A DNA stretch of 64,000 nucleotides from Hoplostethus atlanticus (taxonomy: Eukaryota > Chordata > Actinopteri > Trachichthyiformes > Trachichthyidae): assembly GCA_034670405.1 (NCBI GenBank), contig JAXDDX010000071.1, forward strand, positions 1,192,501 to 1,256,500. The letters run 5' to 3'. Under the pieces are notes generated by a model. That model did no database searches, was not told where the DNA came from, and was given only the letters and a program-made list of their open reading frames with translations. Made by a program: the position numbers and the translations under genes. This document shows, piece by piece, positions 27,209 through 40,565 of this stretch (its first letter is position 1; the number at the start of each line of letters is the position of its first letter).

Positions 27209-30200
27209 CCATATATATGAGAGTGTGTTGACTGGAGGTGTAGCGATTATCCGATTTAAATCCGGAAGATCGGGCTAGTTGCACACGATGCAGCTGTACC
27301 AAGTCAAACCTAAGGGACCGGGGGGAAGCTGGGGGAGGTGTTAACAAGACTAGCCATGCTGGACCCTGGACTGGTACCTTGAACGTGACTAATGCTGTCG
27401 ATGATTTAGTTTGTATATGATTCCTTTCTTGTTTAGTGAAACAACCTAACATAAAAAAATATATATATAACATAAATGGGATCATTAACCTGTCCTATGC
27501 CGAGTTAGTGTGGGACCCTGTGTTCACAACAAATAGCAATGAACTTGAATCTGAAAGATTGATGTTAAAAAAAAGAAGAAGAAAAGAAGATTTTCCTTCC
27601 CAGGTATTGAACCCAGGTCTCCCACACCACAGGAAACCACTTATTTAACCACACCACTGCTGCTGTATGTGTAGTACCTTTAGTAGCTGGTGTCCTACTC
27701 TACAAGACTGTCAATCAATGCTGGACCTCAATGTGGCGTAGGCCAGCCTTGGTCTGAATGGCCATATTTCACAACTGTGTGTGGGTATGTGTGCAGCGGT
27801 GGCAGCCGCCACCATTCTTTTCTATAGACATGGCAGAGTGACTCGGTGACTTAGTGACTCAGTGAGTTAGGGACATCCGCTCTTATAGGCTGGCCACGCC
27901 CACGGTCTAGCAATAAATCTTATTGGCTGCATGGAAACCGTCAAACGCTGACTGAGTTCACTAGATTCCCGTTGCTCATGTGTGTGGATGTGTGTGTATA
28001 TAAGTACCAGTGACAAGGAGCGTCTCTCCAGGCTGCTCTTGCCCAGGCTCATCACGCTGCTCTTGCTGGACTCCATGGCAAAGCTCCGTCTCTCTGAGGA
28101 GTAGGAGCCCCTGGGCCCCGACATGGCACCCAGCTCCAGGTGGCCGTTAGGGGTCAGGGTACAGATCCTCGGGTCTGGAGGGAGTCGGAAAGAGAGGCGA
28201 GAAATAAGATAAGAGAGTCATGAATGGTTGAAAAGCAGGAAAACACTCCCTCTGCATGGTTTCAGTAATGACCTTCACGTTGTAGGTTCCCCTTAGTCAA
28301 CCCCCCTTACATCTACTTCTACTTCAGTTAGTGATTTCCTACATTTCCCATTATGACTTTCGACAACCCCAAGACAACGGGCGTGCACCTGCTGCATTCA
28401 GCTGTGGGTTATACGTGAAGGTGGAGAGAGTATTGACCATAGCATAGTAAGAGCAACAGAGTGAGAGTCATGCCCTTCCCTCAGGACGCAAGATGTCTTG
28501 TAGCTGCATTGCATTCTGGTCTATTGAGGCTACTGTGGGTGGAGAAATAGTATCGCCTCCTCTTCTATGATGGATTTCTCCCTGTATGATTGTTGAACGT
28601 CGGTCTAGAAAGAAGCCCTTTGCTCTTTGAAACATGTTCTGATATCAAACTCCATTGTAGCTGCTGGAAATGCCTCAACATGATGTCACATCATCTGGTC
28701 AGTTATGTACTTATAGAAAGTGTTTTAGAGTGGATTTCTCCTTTACAACATTTTATTCCGTCTAGTGAAACTACACTGGGCGTACAGAATATTTCTTCGA
28801 CCTTCCTACGATTGGGCTGCACCCCATTCTGCACGAGCCCTATCCCTGATTGTCAAGAGGACTGAAAACCCTCTTTAACGTCTCCTCACCATCATCTCAT
28901 CTCAGGTGAAATCAATAAGGACTCACAGCTTTCACCTGGGATCACCTGCTCAGCCTGTTTTACTTTAAAGTTAAGTCAAATATCACCCACAAATTTTCAC
29001 TTTTTAAGAAGCTTTTTGAGAGCGAAGGGGAGCGAGATGAAGAGGCAGATTCAGAGAGGGGGCGGGGAGTGAAACTTCTTACCCAGGTTGACCCTGAAAG
29101 AAGCCAAGCTAGCAAAGGTACGACTCCTCGCTGTGCAAGCGCTCAAAAAAACACCTTGTTGTCTTTCTATCTATGAAGAAACACATTGCAGGCTTTCATC
29201 TTCTGCTTATGCTGCACCGCCAGAGATCACATCTCATCTGCAGCATGAGCCCACTCGTAGCTAAGTACTGTATAGAAGCGATTCCCCCTCGTCTCCGAGC
29301 TCATGTTTAATCCTCGCTGAGGCAGTTTGTTTGCTGGGTGTGTTGAGGTAGGCTGCATGACTGAAACAGGTTCCTCCGTGACTGCTGGATAAAGATGCAG
29401 CTCATTCATTTTTTAAGACCGCTGGCTATTTTCCCAGTTTTTGCAAGTTGTTAAGCTTTTGGCATCTCAATTTTCCGTCATGCTTAGGTTTTTTGGGTTG
29501 AGCACATCCAGCCTCTGTTTGTATAAGCCTCGCTGGAAAACGGCCACCGGCTTGAAATGCGAGATGCAAGCGGATTTTGTGCATTTTTGTGTATATTGTT
29601 CCGCTTTGACATAAATGGGGGAAGCTAACTAACTCAAACTAACAGAGTGTGTTGTTGCTGAAGTAACTCATTGAGGTTTTTGTTTAAAATAAATCCAAGG
29701 ACAAATGAAACTGGTGTGGGCTTTAATTGACAGATGTTGTGGAGTATGTTAAAGATCTTCTTCTATATAGTTTGAAAAGTTTCGTACTATTTTAAAATGA
29801 GATATTGAAAATAGTGACATCAGCTAAAGCACTAAATGATTGACAGCTCAAAATTAAAACAAAAGGTCAAAATTAATTAACAGGCAAGATCCTCTGTATT
29901 TCTGTTCTACTGACAAATTCACGTTTTTTCAGGAACAGAACTTGTTAAATACTTCCTGTAGCTGTGATAGGGTGGTAGCAGAAAGGCCCTATTTAAACTT
30001 TAACTCTGATATGTGTTTTAGAGAGAAGTTAGCAAAGTCAGAGGTTCAGTCAGTTCTTTCAAATTCAAGGCTCCAAGACATATTGATGGATAGCGAACTG
30101 ATTGATCGAGGCTGCAGCGTGGATGTGTCAGAGTGGGAGGGAAACATGGCGTCGGCTCACCAGACAACTTCAGGGAGTCGTTGTGCTTCTCGCTCTCGTC

Positions 30201-30252
30201 GAAGTTGGACGAGGAGCGGTCGTCGTCCGAGTAGGAACGATTGGCATCTCCC

Positions 30253-30296
<44 letters not shown>

Positions 30297-30377
30297 GGTT
30301 GAGAGAAGAAGAGAGAAAGGGAAAGCAAGACAGAGAGGGAGGGTGTTAAAGACGGGTGACACACTTTAAGACTTAAA

Positions 30378-30419
<42 letters not shown>

Positions 30420-30623
30420 GTGCTGACTCCTGGTTCCCCGCTGATGTCAAGACTTCAATCTTCAATCAAAACAACAGATCGCTCAAATAACACATAATCT
30501 TTGCCGACCATCGATTAGGGATTCCCCTCCCAATTGTTGTGAAGCAAATCTGAGTAAGTAATTCGGACCAATAAGCCTCTAGTTAGACTCAGACAGAGAC
30601 CGAGGGAGAGAGAGAGACAGATG

Positions 30624-30673
<50 letters not shown>

Positions 30674-31916
30674 CTCAGACAGACAGCAACAGATGCATCT
30701 TAATTTGGCGTATCAAATTCCGCTGATTGAAAAGCTTCTGATTCATGACAGTGTTTCCATAACTTGACCTAGACTACAGTTTTCCGTTGGGTTTGACAGT
30801 TGAGGCAGCGGTAGATTGACAGCGTCGCCTTCCACTGTGTTTCCAACTGAGATGAGAATTCATTACGTCTCGTCTCGAAATGCGACAACATCACATCTCC
30901 ACTGCTGACACCGACAATAAACATGAAATATTGACTGATACTGAGTACCAATCATTTCCCTGATCAAAGTAGAGTTCGACCACAACTCCATTTTTCTCTA
31001 TTAGGGAAAAGAATTGTTCAATGTGTCAACAAGGCAGGAAATCAAGTCACTAGAAAATCAAGTGCCCAAGTGCTGAGATTTCTGGCTTTCAAAACTCACT
31101 TTCCAGCTTGTACTTTCTGTTTGGAACAAAATCCCCCCCCACCTACTGGAATTTCAAGACTCTTCCAATCCCCGCCTGCAACCCTCCACACCCACTTGTC
31201 TTTTCCACTGCTCAGCGGTGGAGGATGGTGCGATGAGCGGCGCTCGTCTCTATTGTGAAAATGTGACTTCATAATTTGTGATTTCATGGACTTTGCAATT
31301 TCTTATTTCACAGATTTCTTAAAGCTCCTTTGATGCCCGATATCCCAAAACTGCTCTGAATGCAGATGGAACATTGTAATTACAGCCTCACTGCTTCTTC
31401 TTGTAATGGATGGGAATGAGTGCTGAAGTAGGTGTCAGGGAGTCTGCAAGTTTCAGAAAGCCAAATATAAGAGTTTTTAAGACATTATTGATGCTACCTG
31501 GAATTGAATGACCATATGACAAAAGAAAAGGGACAACAGGAAATCAATTGGTGAAGGACATGAAGTCCAATTGAGTTTAGTAAAGCAAATACAATGTTTT
31601 GTAGTGGACATGCAGCACAAAGAAACCTTAAGTAAAAAGTAAGTCCCCTAACAACTGTATTTAACACATTTTAACACTTTAATTCAGTTTTTAATTCAAC
31701 ACTTGAAACCATGCGGCAATACTTCTTTCTGGGCAGGGTACCCTTACCTCTGCCTGAAAGCCCTCAACCAAGATGGCCACCAGCAGGTTGAAGAGGACGT
31801 AGTTGCCGAATGTCATGAGGGCCACGAAGTAGAGGGCAGCCAGTGGAGAGGTGGCAGCCATGCCGTTGTACAACACTGCGTTCCAATCCTCCTGGGTCAG
31901 GATCTGAGGGAATAAC

Positions 31917-31967
<51 letters not shown>

Positions 31968-32162
31968 TGCATGCCGAATCTTTAGGATATGGATAAAAAC
32001 AACACAAATAGAGCCTAGCATCTCCATCATGCTAACAGAGAGCTTGAATTAAAGGTACAGTGTGTCTGCACAGTGTGTGCTTAGCCTGCAAATGTGCACA
32101 GGTCATGTGCATTAATGCGGATCAGATTGTGCTAAGCAGGGCCGATGTATATAGTATATAGG

Positions 32163-32211
<49 letters not shown>

Positions 32212-32689
32212 GTTACCTGGAAGACAGTGACGATGGCCCAGAGCAGAGAGTCAAAGTTCTTCCTGTCTGGTACTGTGTCTCCGGCCTCCGTCTTGAGACT
32301 GAACTTGCAGCCAAAGATGTGCATCCCCAAGATACTGGAACACAACACAGCAACAGGAGCAACAGGAGGTTAGCATACGTACACACTGCAACTGGATTCC
32401 CTCCCCGACCAAACTGGAAAGTATGTAGACATATGAGTTTTGTGGCGCTTACACCACGCATGTAAAAATGAAATTCTGCTACTATCATCCCTCCATTTTC
32501 TTCCACCACTTCTTCTGCTGTTCGTCCTTCTGAACAAGAGATACGAGAGTTATGGCAGAAGAACTGGTAGAGGAATTGGTGGAATGTGTGCATGGTTTTC
32601 TCAGAGCATGCACACAAAAATGTAATTCTTCTACTCTTCTACTAACTCTTCTATGGGATTTTAACAAAATAAATGTTAATCAGTGCTTC

Positions 32690-32730
<41 letters not shown>

Positions 32731-35700
32731 TATGACCATTGATGTTCCACTGAAGGACACTCCAGGCTGGTCGTGTGATGGTGTGTCAGTGTTTGAGTGT
32801 TATTTTTTTTTACAAAGATCTTCAAGTGCCTGCTTGTCATTGTGCACCCAGGGTTAATAGCCTTTGCAGGAGCATGTGACCCTCTGTGTGGGATTCAATG
32901 GCGGCTGTCGAGCCGGCGTGCAGGGCTTTACAGAGATAAGGAGACAGATGCCTGCACATACAAATACACACAAGTAGACGAAGGTGGAAGCAATATTCTC
33001 CCGCTGTCGTCTCCCTGAAACTGAAAAGCTTTGATAATGATGATGAAGGTGGTCATATTGAATCCCTTGTTACCTGAAGATGAAGGTGTCTATGGTCTTC
33101 ATCAGTACTGCATACACACACATGCTCACACACACACACACACACACACAACCACCACCACCTCCCTCCTCCCTTATTGGAATATAGAGATTGAAGATGA
33201 AGACCATGAGAAGCATTCAGAAGGTGGCCACATTGTCTACGGTCTTCATCAATACCACACACACACACACACACACACACCACCTTACCTGAAGATGAAG
33301 ATGAAGAGCATTAGCAGCATGCAGAATGTGGCGACGTTGTCCATGGTCTTCATGAGGACCACCAGCTGTCTCCTGAGCGCCGGCATGAACCTCACCAGCT
33401 TCAGCACCCTCAGCAGCCTGAAGGTCCTCAGCACAGACAGACCGCCGTCGGACTGGCCGATGATCTCACACACACTGGGCAGAAGAAGACAGACCAACCA
33501 GACAACCAACCAACCAGGGGATGTTAGAGAAATGACCATTTTGCTATTCTCTCTGGTCGCTGGTTGATGTAAAAAAGACCTACAGTATATCCAGTTCATG
33601 AAAGCTTTTACATTTGCTGTTCTAATCATTTGGTGTCGAGTAGAAAAATCCTCTGGTGCGCAGGAAGTGATGGATTTTATGTTTCAGCAACAGCGGTTTG
33701 TTTGGAATCAACAGAAGAAGAACTGGGTAGTTAGCATGAGCAGCGATAGCCAACGTGGCTGAACAGACAAAGAAAAGAGCGCCACCTACAGGGACTCAAA
33801 CTCCATCGACAGAAAATCTCAAGGAGAAAGACGTCACAGTACTGGACACACTGTTTGATTGACAGGTGATCTCTGGGAAGAGCAGTGAGGAACACCACAG
33901 TGAGGAACACCACAGTGAAGAACACTACAGTGAGGAACACCACAGTGAGGAACACCACAGTGCAGAAACACCACAGTGAGGAACACCACAGTGAAGAACA
34001 CCACAGTGAGGAACACCACAGTGAGGAACACCACAGTGCAGAAACACCACAGTGAGGAACACCACAGTGAGGAACACCACAGTGCAGAACACCACAGTGC
34101 AGGAACACCACAGTGAAGAACACCACAGTGAGGAACACCACAGTGAGGAACACCACAGTGCAGAAACACCACAGTGAGGAACACCACAGTGAAGAACACC
34201 ACAGTGAGGAACACCACAGTGCAGAACACCACAGTGAGGAACACCACAGTGAAGAACACCACAGTGAAGAACACCACAGTGAAGAACACCACAGTGAAGA
34301 ACACCACAGTGAGGAACACCACAGTGTGGAGTGTTTTCTTAGTGTCTGGTGGCTACCAAAGGCTCCACACATCAAAATAGCATCGGTTACGTGTTAGCTC
34401 TTACATGGCAGATCTGTTTGAATAGCTGAGGACATTCAGATAGATGAAGGGGTGAGGACGAGGGCGGAGGAGAGACAAGAAGAGAGATGTAGATTTGTTC
34501 AATCAGCATGTGTCTTCTGTGACGGCCCGCACAATTGATCTTGTTTAGTTTGAATAGCTTTGATGTGTATTTGATCTCCGGGTTATAATGGGGATCAGAG
34601 ACAGGGAGGCGGATCAAAGCCACAGACACTCACCTGAAGCTCAACGTACAAATAACAAAAGACAAAAACCTGTTTGCTGCTGACGCTTTGGCATCGCAAC
34701 AGAGTGACAACCAGATAATACAGGTGGTACATTTCCACCAGGCAGAGAGTCGACGACAACGTGACAAAATAACACATGGATAATTCAACTGCAACATAAA
34801 TAAAACATGATACCTGAATTTTGTCAGTTAGTGTTTCAAAAACCCAGATAATTCTTTTCTCAACAACATATTTTGGAAGTAAAGTTGGTAAAAATCACTT
34901 TAAGAGCAATACATATTTATTTTGCAACAGATTGTCATGTCTTAATTTTCCAAATGGCATTTATGATATTTTGACTTTGGAATTCTAGTCTTTATATCTT
35001 CGATTTTCCTGTTTTAAAGTGTTGGGCTCAAACTTAAAGCATTGGTTTGTGGTCTGTTGTCACAAAAGGGTTAGACATCATATGATAGTTCTCATAGTTT
35101 GTGTATATACTTTGCCAGGTCAAAATAAAAATACTGTTTTGATCTGGAAGACATCATCAGAAGGACTGGACATAATACACTGTGGTGTCAGGGGGATGTT
35201 AAACCGTAGATGTGGTGGGAGGCTTTCACCCAGTGAGAGGCAGCTGGGTAGGCGGTCTTGCACTCTGGTGAAAATGCCTCTGATGTTTGATTCAGGGACG
35301 TAATTATAATAAATATATCAATATATTGGGGGGGACATATGCTCAAAATGTCCCCCCCAATATATTGATATAAAAATATAAATAAATAAAAAATTGCTAT
35401 GCTACGACAGGCAACCACGCACCGCCGTCCGAAATAATCACTAGCAAATGTAATCATAATCATAACTAAACTTTATTATTACTACCAGTTCTAGTATTAC
35501 GGTGTACTGCAGTTCTGCGTGTGGTTTGTCCAAGTTGTGTTGCCGTACCCCAGTGGAAGCCGCTGCTCGACTGCTGTGGGTACAATCAATGTCAAACACT
35601 CTACTGTCTCTCTGTTTCATTACTTTCAAATGGAAGGAAGTGAGGAAATGAGTTTTTAAATTTTTTTTGATTTTTGTTGACTCCATGGCTACGGTCTTGA

Positions 35701-38159
35701 TTTGATTGCCGCCGCTCCCATCTGGCTGCTCTACTGTTATATACAATCAATCTGTGGCGTTGCATTCTGGGAGTTATTTTGAGATGAAGTGTGCACCGAA
35801 GGACTAAGGTCCCTCAACCTCCTCTGGTCTAGTTGTACTTCAGTTAGTGATTCCCTGTGTTTCCCAGCATGCCTTTCACCAGCCCCCAGAGAAGGGACAT
35901 GAGCCCAGGCAGTAGAGAGCTGCTGGACTAGAGGTACTCAGCCTGGCTAACACCAACTATACTAATGCACTTCTCCATTTTTCTCACCCCATTCCAGCGG
36001 TGCTCCAGCTGTGTGTCACAGCCTACAAATACTCCATTCATAACAATGTCACAGCGTTCCAGTCGTACCTGATGATCACGATGACGCCATCGAAGACGTT
36101 GTAGGGGTTCCTCAGGTAGCTGAACGAGCCGAACGCCGTGATCTTCAGGATCATCTCCAAGGAGAACATGCTGGTGAAGACGATGTTACAAATCTCCAGG
36201 ACATTAGTGAGCTCCTCAGGCTGGGAGGGGAGGGGAGGAGGAGAGGGGAGGGGAGGGGAGGAGAGGAGAGGGGAGGGGAGGGGAGGGGAGGGGGGAGGAG
36301 AGGAAGAGAGAGGAGAGGAGAGGAGAGGAGGGGAGGGGGGAGGAGAGGAAGAGAGAGGAGAGGAGAGGAGAGGAGATTAGAGGAGGGGAGGGGAGGGGAG
36401 GAGGAGAGGAGAGGAGATGGGAGTAGGGGAGAGGAGAGGAGAGGAGAGGAGAGGAGAGGAGAGGAGAGGAGAGGAGAGGATAGGAGAGGAAAGGATGAGA
36501 GGAGAGGAGAGGAGAGGAGAGGAGGGGAGAGGAGAGGAGACAGAGAGTGTGAGGACGTTACTGGTCAAACATTCACCAACCACAAGCCGTCCCAGTCAAT
36601 CAATACATGGAGGGAATAAACCTAGTATCCACTCTCACACACACACACACACACACACACAGCAAGTGTAATAGATTACTGACAAGAACTGAAAATGCAA
36701 AAGGAGACTTCACATGGCTGAACCCTGACCTCCGTCTGTCCATCTATCCACCCCTCTGTCCATCCATCCATCCCTCTCTGTCCATCTCTCCATCCCTCTC
36801 TGTCCATCCATCCATCCCTCTCTGTCTATCCATCCCTCTCTGTCTATCCACCCCTCTCTGTCCATCTCTCCATCCCTCTCTGTCCATCCATCCATCCCTC
36901 TCTGTCTATCCATCCCTCTCTGTCCATCTCTCCATCCCTCTCTGTCTATCCATCCATCCCTCTGTCCATCTATCCCTCTGTCTGTCTATCCATCCCTCTC
37001 TGTCCATCTCTCCATCCCTCTCTGTCTATCCATCCATCCCTCTGTCCATCTATCCCTCTGTCTGTCCATCCATCCCTCTCTGTCCATCCATCCATCCCTC
37101 TGTCCATCTATCCCTCTGTCCATCCATCCACACCTCTCTGTCTATCCACCCCTCTCTGTCTATCCACCCCTCTCTGTCCATCTCTCCATCCCTCTCTGTC
37201 CATCTCTCCATCCCTCTCTGTCTGTCCATCCATCCCTCTCTGTCCATCTCTCCATCCCTCTCTGTCCATCTCTCCATCCCTCTCTGTCTATCCATCCATC
37301 CCTCTGTCCATCTATCCCTCTCTGTCTATCCATCCCTCTCTGTCCATCTCTCCATCCCTCTCTGTCCATCTATCCATCCCTCTCTGTCTATCCATCCCTC
37401 TCTGTCCATCTCTCCATCCCTCTCTGTCTATCCATCCATCCCTCTGTCCATCTATCCCTCTGTCTGTCCATCCATCCCTCTCTGTCCATCCATCCATCCC
37501 TCTGTCCATCTATCCCTCTGTCTGTCCATCCATCCCTCTCTGTCCATCTCTCCATCCCTCTCTGTCTGTCCATCTATCCCTCTGTCTGTCCATCCATCCC
37601 TCTCTGTCCATCTCTCCATCCCTCTCTGTCCATCTATCCATCCCTCTCTGTCGTTCTCTTCTTTCTCTCCTCTTTGTCTTGTTATCAGCCACTTCACTCT
37701 CTGTGGATCGACTGCTCCAAAATCGATTGGTGGAAAGGTCAAGGAGTGGCACAACAGCTTGTAGACACACCCCTCGCCACACACACACACACACACACTT
37801 ATTTAAACAATACACAAACAGTTGTAAAAATAAAAAAATATCCACCAGAGAAGATAACGCTTTAATATTTGTAATCTTTATCTTATTCTTTTAAACCCTT
37901 TATAGCTTCATTTTATCCTATAAACCTTTTAAACGGCTAGTGAACATCAGATTGCTCAGTGGGGAAAATTCAACTCAACTCAGAGGATGAAAATATTAGT
38001 GTGGCGAGTTTGAAAGATTAGAGTTGAGTTACAACATTTTTATCTCCAACATTTGAGAGAGAATAGGATGCAGGGCTGGTGGCAGGATGGAGGCAGGACG
38101 GGAGTTTGTTTTGACTCTATTTCAGTCTCCTCCCCATTTCTCTATATAAATGGATATAA

Positions 38160-38203
<44 letters not shown>

Positions 38204-38319
38204 CTAAATTTGGCCTGGTCGTGATTTCCAGCACATCTCTATTCCACAGAGCGCCCGTGTAACTTCAGCAATGACGCTTCTGACATTTCACCAGCCCAGA
38301 ATCAATGGGGACTGCGCCT

Positions 38320-38365
<46 letters not shown>

Positions 38366-39839
38366 GGGGGGGGGGTGTGTGTGTGTGTGCGTGCGCGCGC
38401 CTGTTTGTACATGAGCGTGCACGTATTTGTGTGTTTGTCGGTGCTAATGAGCGTTTAGCAGTGTGAAAACACAGGCTAATGATGCGTGCCCACCGGTGTC
38501 GGTAACAATGTGATGGCTGACCGCTGTTTGCAGATCAGCCGAACAGCGTCAACAGCCCCCGGAGATCTATTACAGCCATCTCATTACCGCAGACCTGCGA
38601 CCAGATCTAAAGACTTGTGTTCTCCAGTCGGCTGATGTATGGAATGAAATGAAAGGTGATTTGAAGCCGCACAGAGAAGTCGCATTTTTTGCCCAGAGAT
38701 TTAGGAAAGCAAAGATGTGAACAAGTCTGCACTCGTCATCGCCGCCACTGACTTTGGATTGTTTTGTCCTCCTCTTTCTGTGTTTAATCACTGTGTGTGT
38801 CCTACTGGGAAAAAATAAAACAACAACAACAAACTAAAACTAAAGCAAACCAAAAAAAAAGTCTGTCTCACTAAACTAAATGAAACAAAACAAAACTGAA
38901 GTAAACGAAATGAACGCAAACTAGCAAACAATACGAACTAAAAGAAACAAAATAAAACAAAACAACTAAACAAAATTAAAGCAAGATAATCTAAACCAAA
39001 CTAAACTAAAAGTGTGATGTTGGTTGAATGCAGCGGTGTCGCCCTGCAGCGTTACTCCACATCACACTACTGACTTCATGGTATCATTATCATCACTACC
39101 GGTGATTTCCTCCCCTTCAAACCGTCTACACCTAGAGAGGAGTTACTCTTTAAAATCATCAAGAGCAATTTGGCCTCCACAAAAATTAAGGCAGGTATTA
39201 GGAATCTGAAAAATACACTTTATTTGGCTTTTTCATTTTAAACTAATGCACTTATATGCACTTATTTTAGCAGTTGAGTGAAAAAAAGGAAACTCAACAA
39301 AGAGCATTAGTGATCCATAAACTGTAGACGCTTCAGTCAGTCATTCCTACACTGAATGTCTGCATCATCAGCAGGTCAGAAAACAAACCTTTCTTTCTCC
39401 ACCAGCCACACTGGCTCATATCAGAAATGTTCAGATTCACCAGCCCGGTTCAGAAGAGGAGGAACAGCAGCTTTCTGAAGAGTTTGAATGTAAACCAGCA
39501 GGAGTCAGATACCCAGACAGCCCTACAGGCCTTCTCAGCATGTAGACCAGCGTCCATGTTACTGTTCATCGGTCTCAGAAGCTCCTTCGCTGCCTCATCT
39601 GTACCTATTCACCTTCCACTGAATGTCCATAATCTAACAATAAAACAGTTTAGCCATGATGTTACTATCATCATAATGTTAATGTTTGAAGCTGCGTTGT
39701 AAAAACACTTTGCCAAACTATTTTCCAGACCAGTGAATATTAATTAAAACCTAATTGAAAGTTAAAACATAAATTGAGCATGAGAGAGAGAGAAGAGAGA
39801 GGTGTTGAGTCCTTTTAGTACAGTCTGTATCTCAGCCAC

Positions 39840-39901
<62 letters not shown>

Positions 39902-40522
39902 GGTGCTGGGGACAGGTGAAAAGGAGGTCAGAGAGGAGGTAGCTCATATTTTGAAGCCTAGCAGTCTGACTACTAACTGGAAAAATAAAATCAAGCCATA
40001 CTAACTTATCTAGGTTAGTTAGCCTAGCTGACTAACTAGCCATACTAGCCTATAGCTATCTAGGTAAGCTAGTTAGCTAGCCTGCTGACCTTCCAAGATC
40101 ATGAATGACATTGCAATTTATAATATATATATTAAACTTCTTCCTTCTTTGCCTTTCAAGTTTGCCAACTCCAAAAAAAGAGATTTAACTCGACCAATGA
40201 GATTACTTCTGCCTCCAGAGCAGCTCTGCTGTGTTTGTTGAACTAAAACTCAATCTGCTCTAATGACGGCTGGTTACCTGCCAGAGTGTCTGGTGGAGTA
40301 GACAAACTCACCAGCCACGCAGCCATGGATTCACCAGGATTTGTCTGGTAGCTGCTGGTGGTTTCCCACCCTGGTTATCAGCTGATCCCACACCAGTGGG
40401 ATATGACCTGAGGTGCAGCAGAACAGGTGGAAGTGCTTATCTTCAGGCTGCTACAGGATCAGGATCAGAGCAATGAGATTGATTAAGCCTCTGATACCGC
40501 TGTTCAAACAGATGGAGGCATG

Positions 40523-40565
<43 letters not shown>

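Noticed and set aside
33186..33255. Copy B as an alternative exon of cacna1i
   Set aside because: It has an in-frame stop after NVATF, lacks the S4 part, and has no donor at the right place.
33731..34397. Open frames of up to 214 codons on both strands
   Set aside because: Period-15 minisatellite, a multiple of 3, so stops are absent by construction.
35314..35372. MicroRNA precursor
   Set aside because: The hairpin is only 59 nt with a perfect stem and homopolymer core, unlike a typical pre-miRNA; kept only as an inverted repeat.
36607..37764. Open frame of 385 codons on the plus strand
   Set aside because: Translation of the CCATCCCTCTCTGTC array; frames on the other strand are open too.
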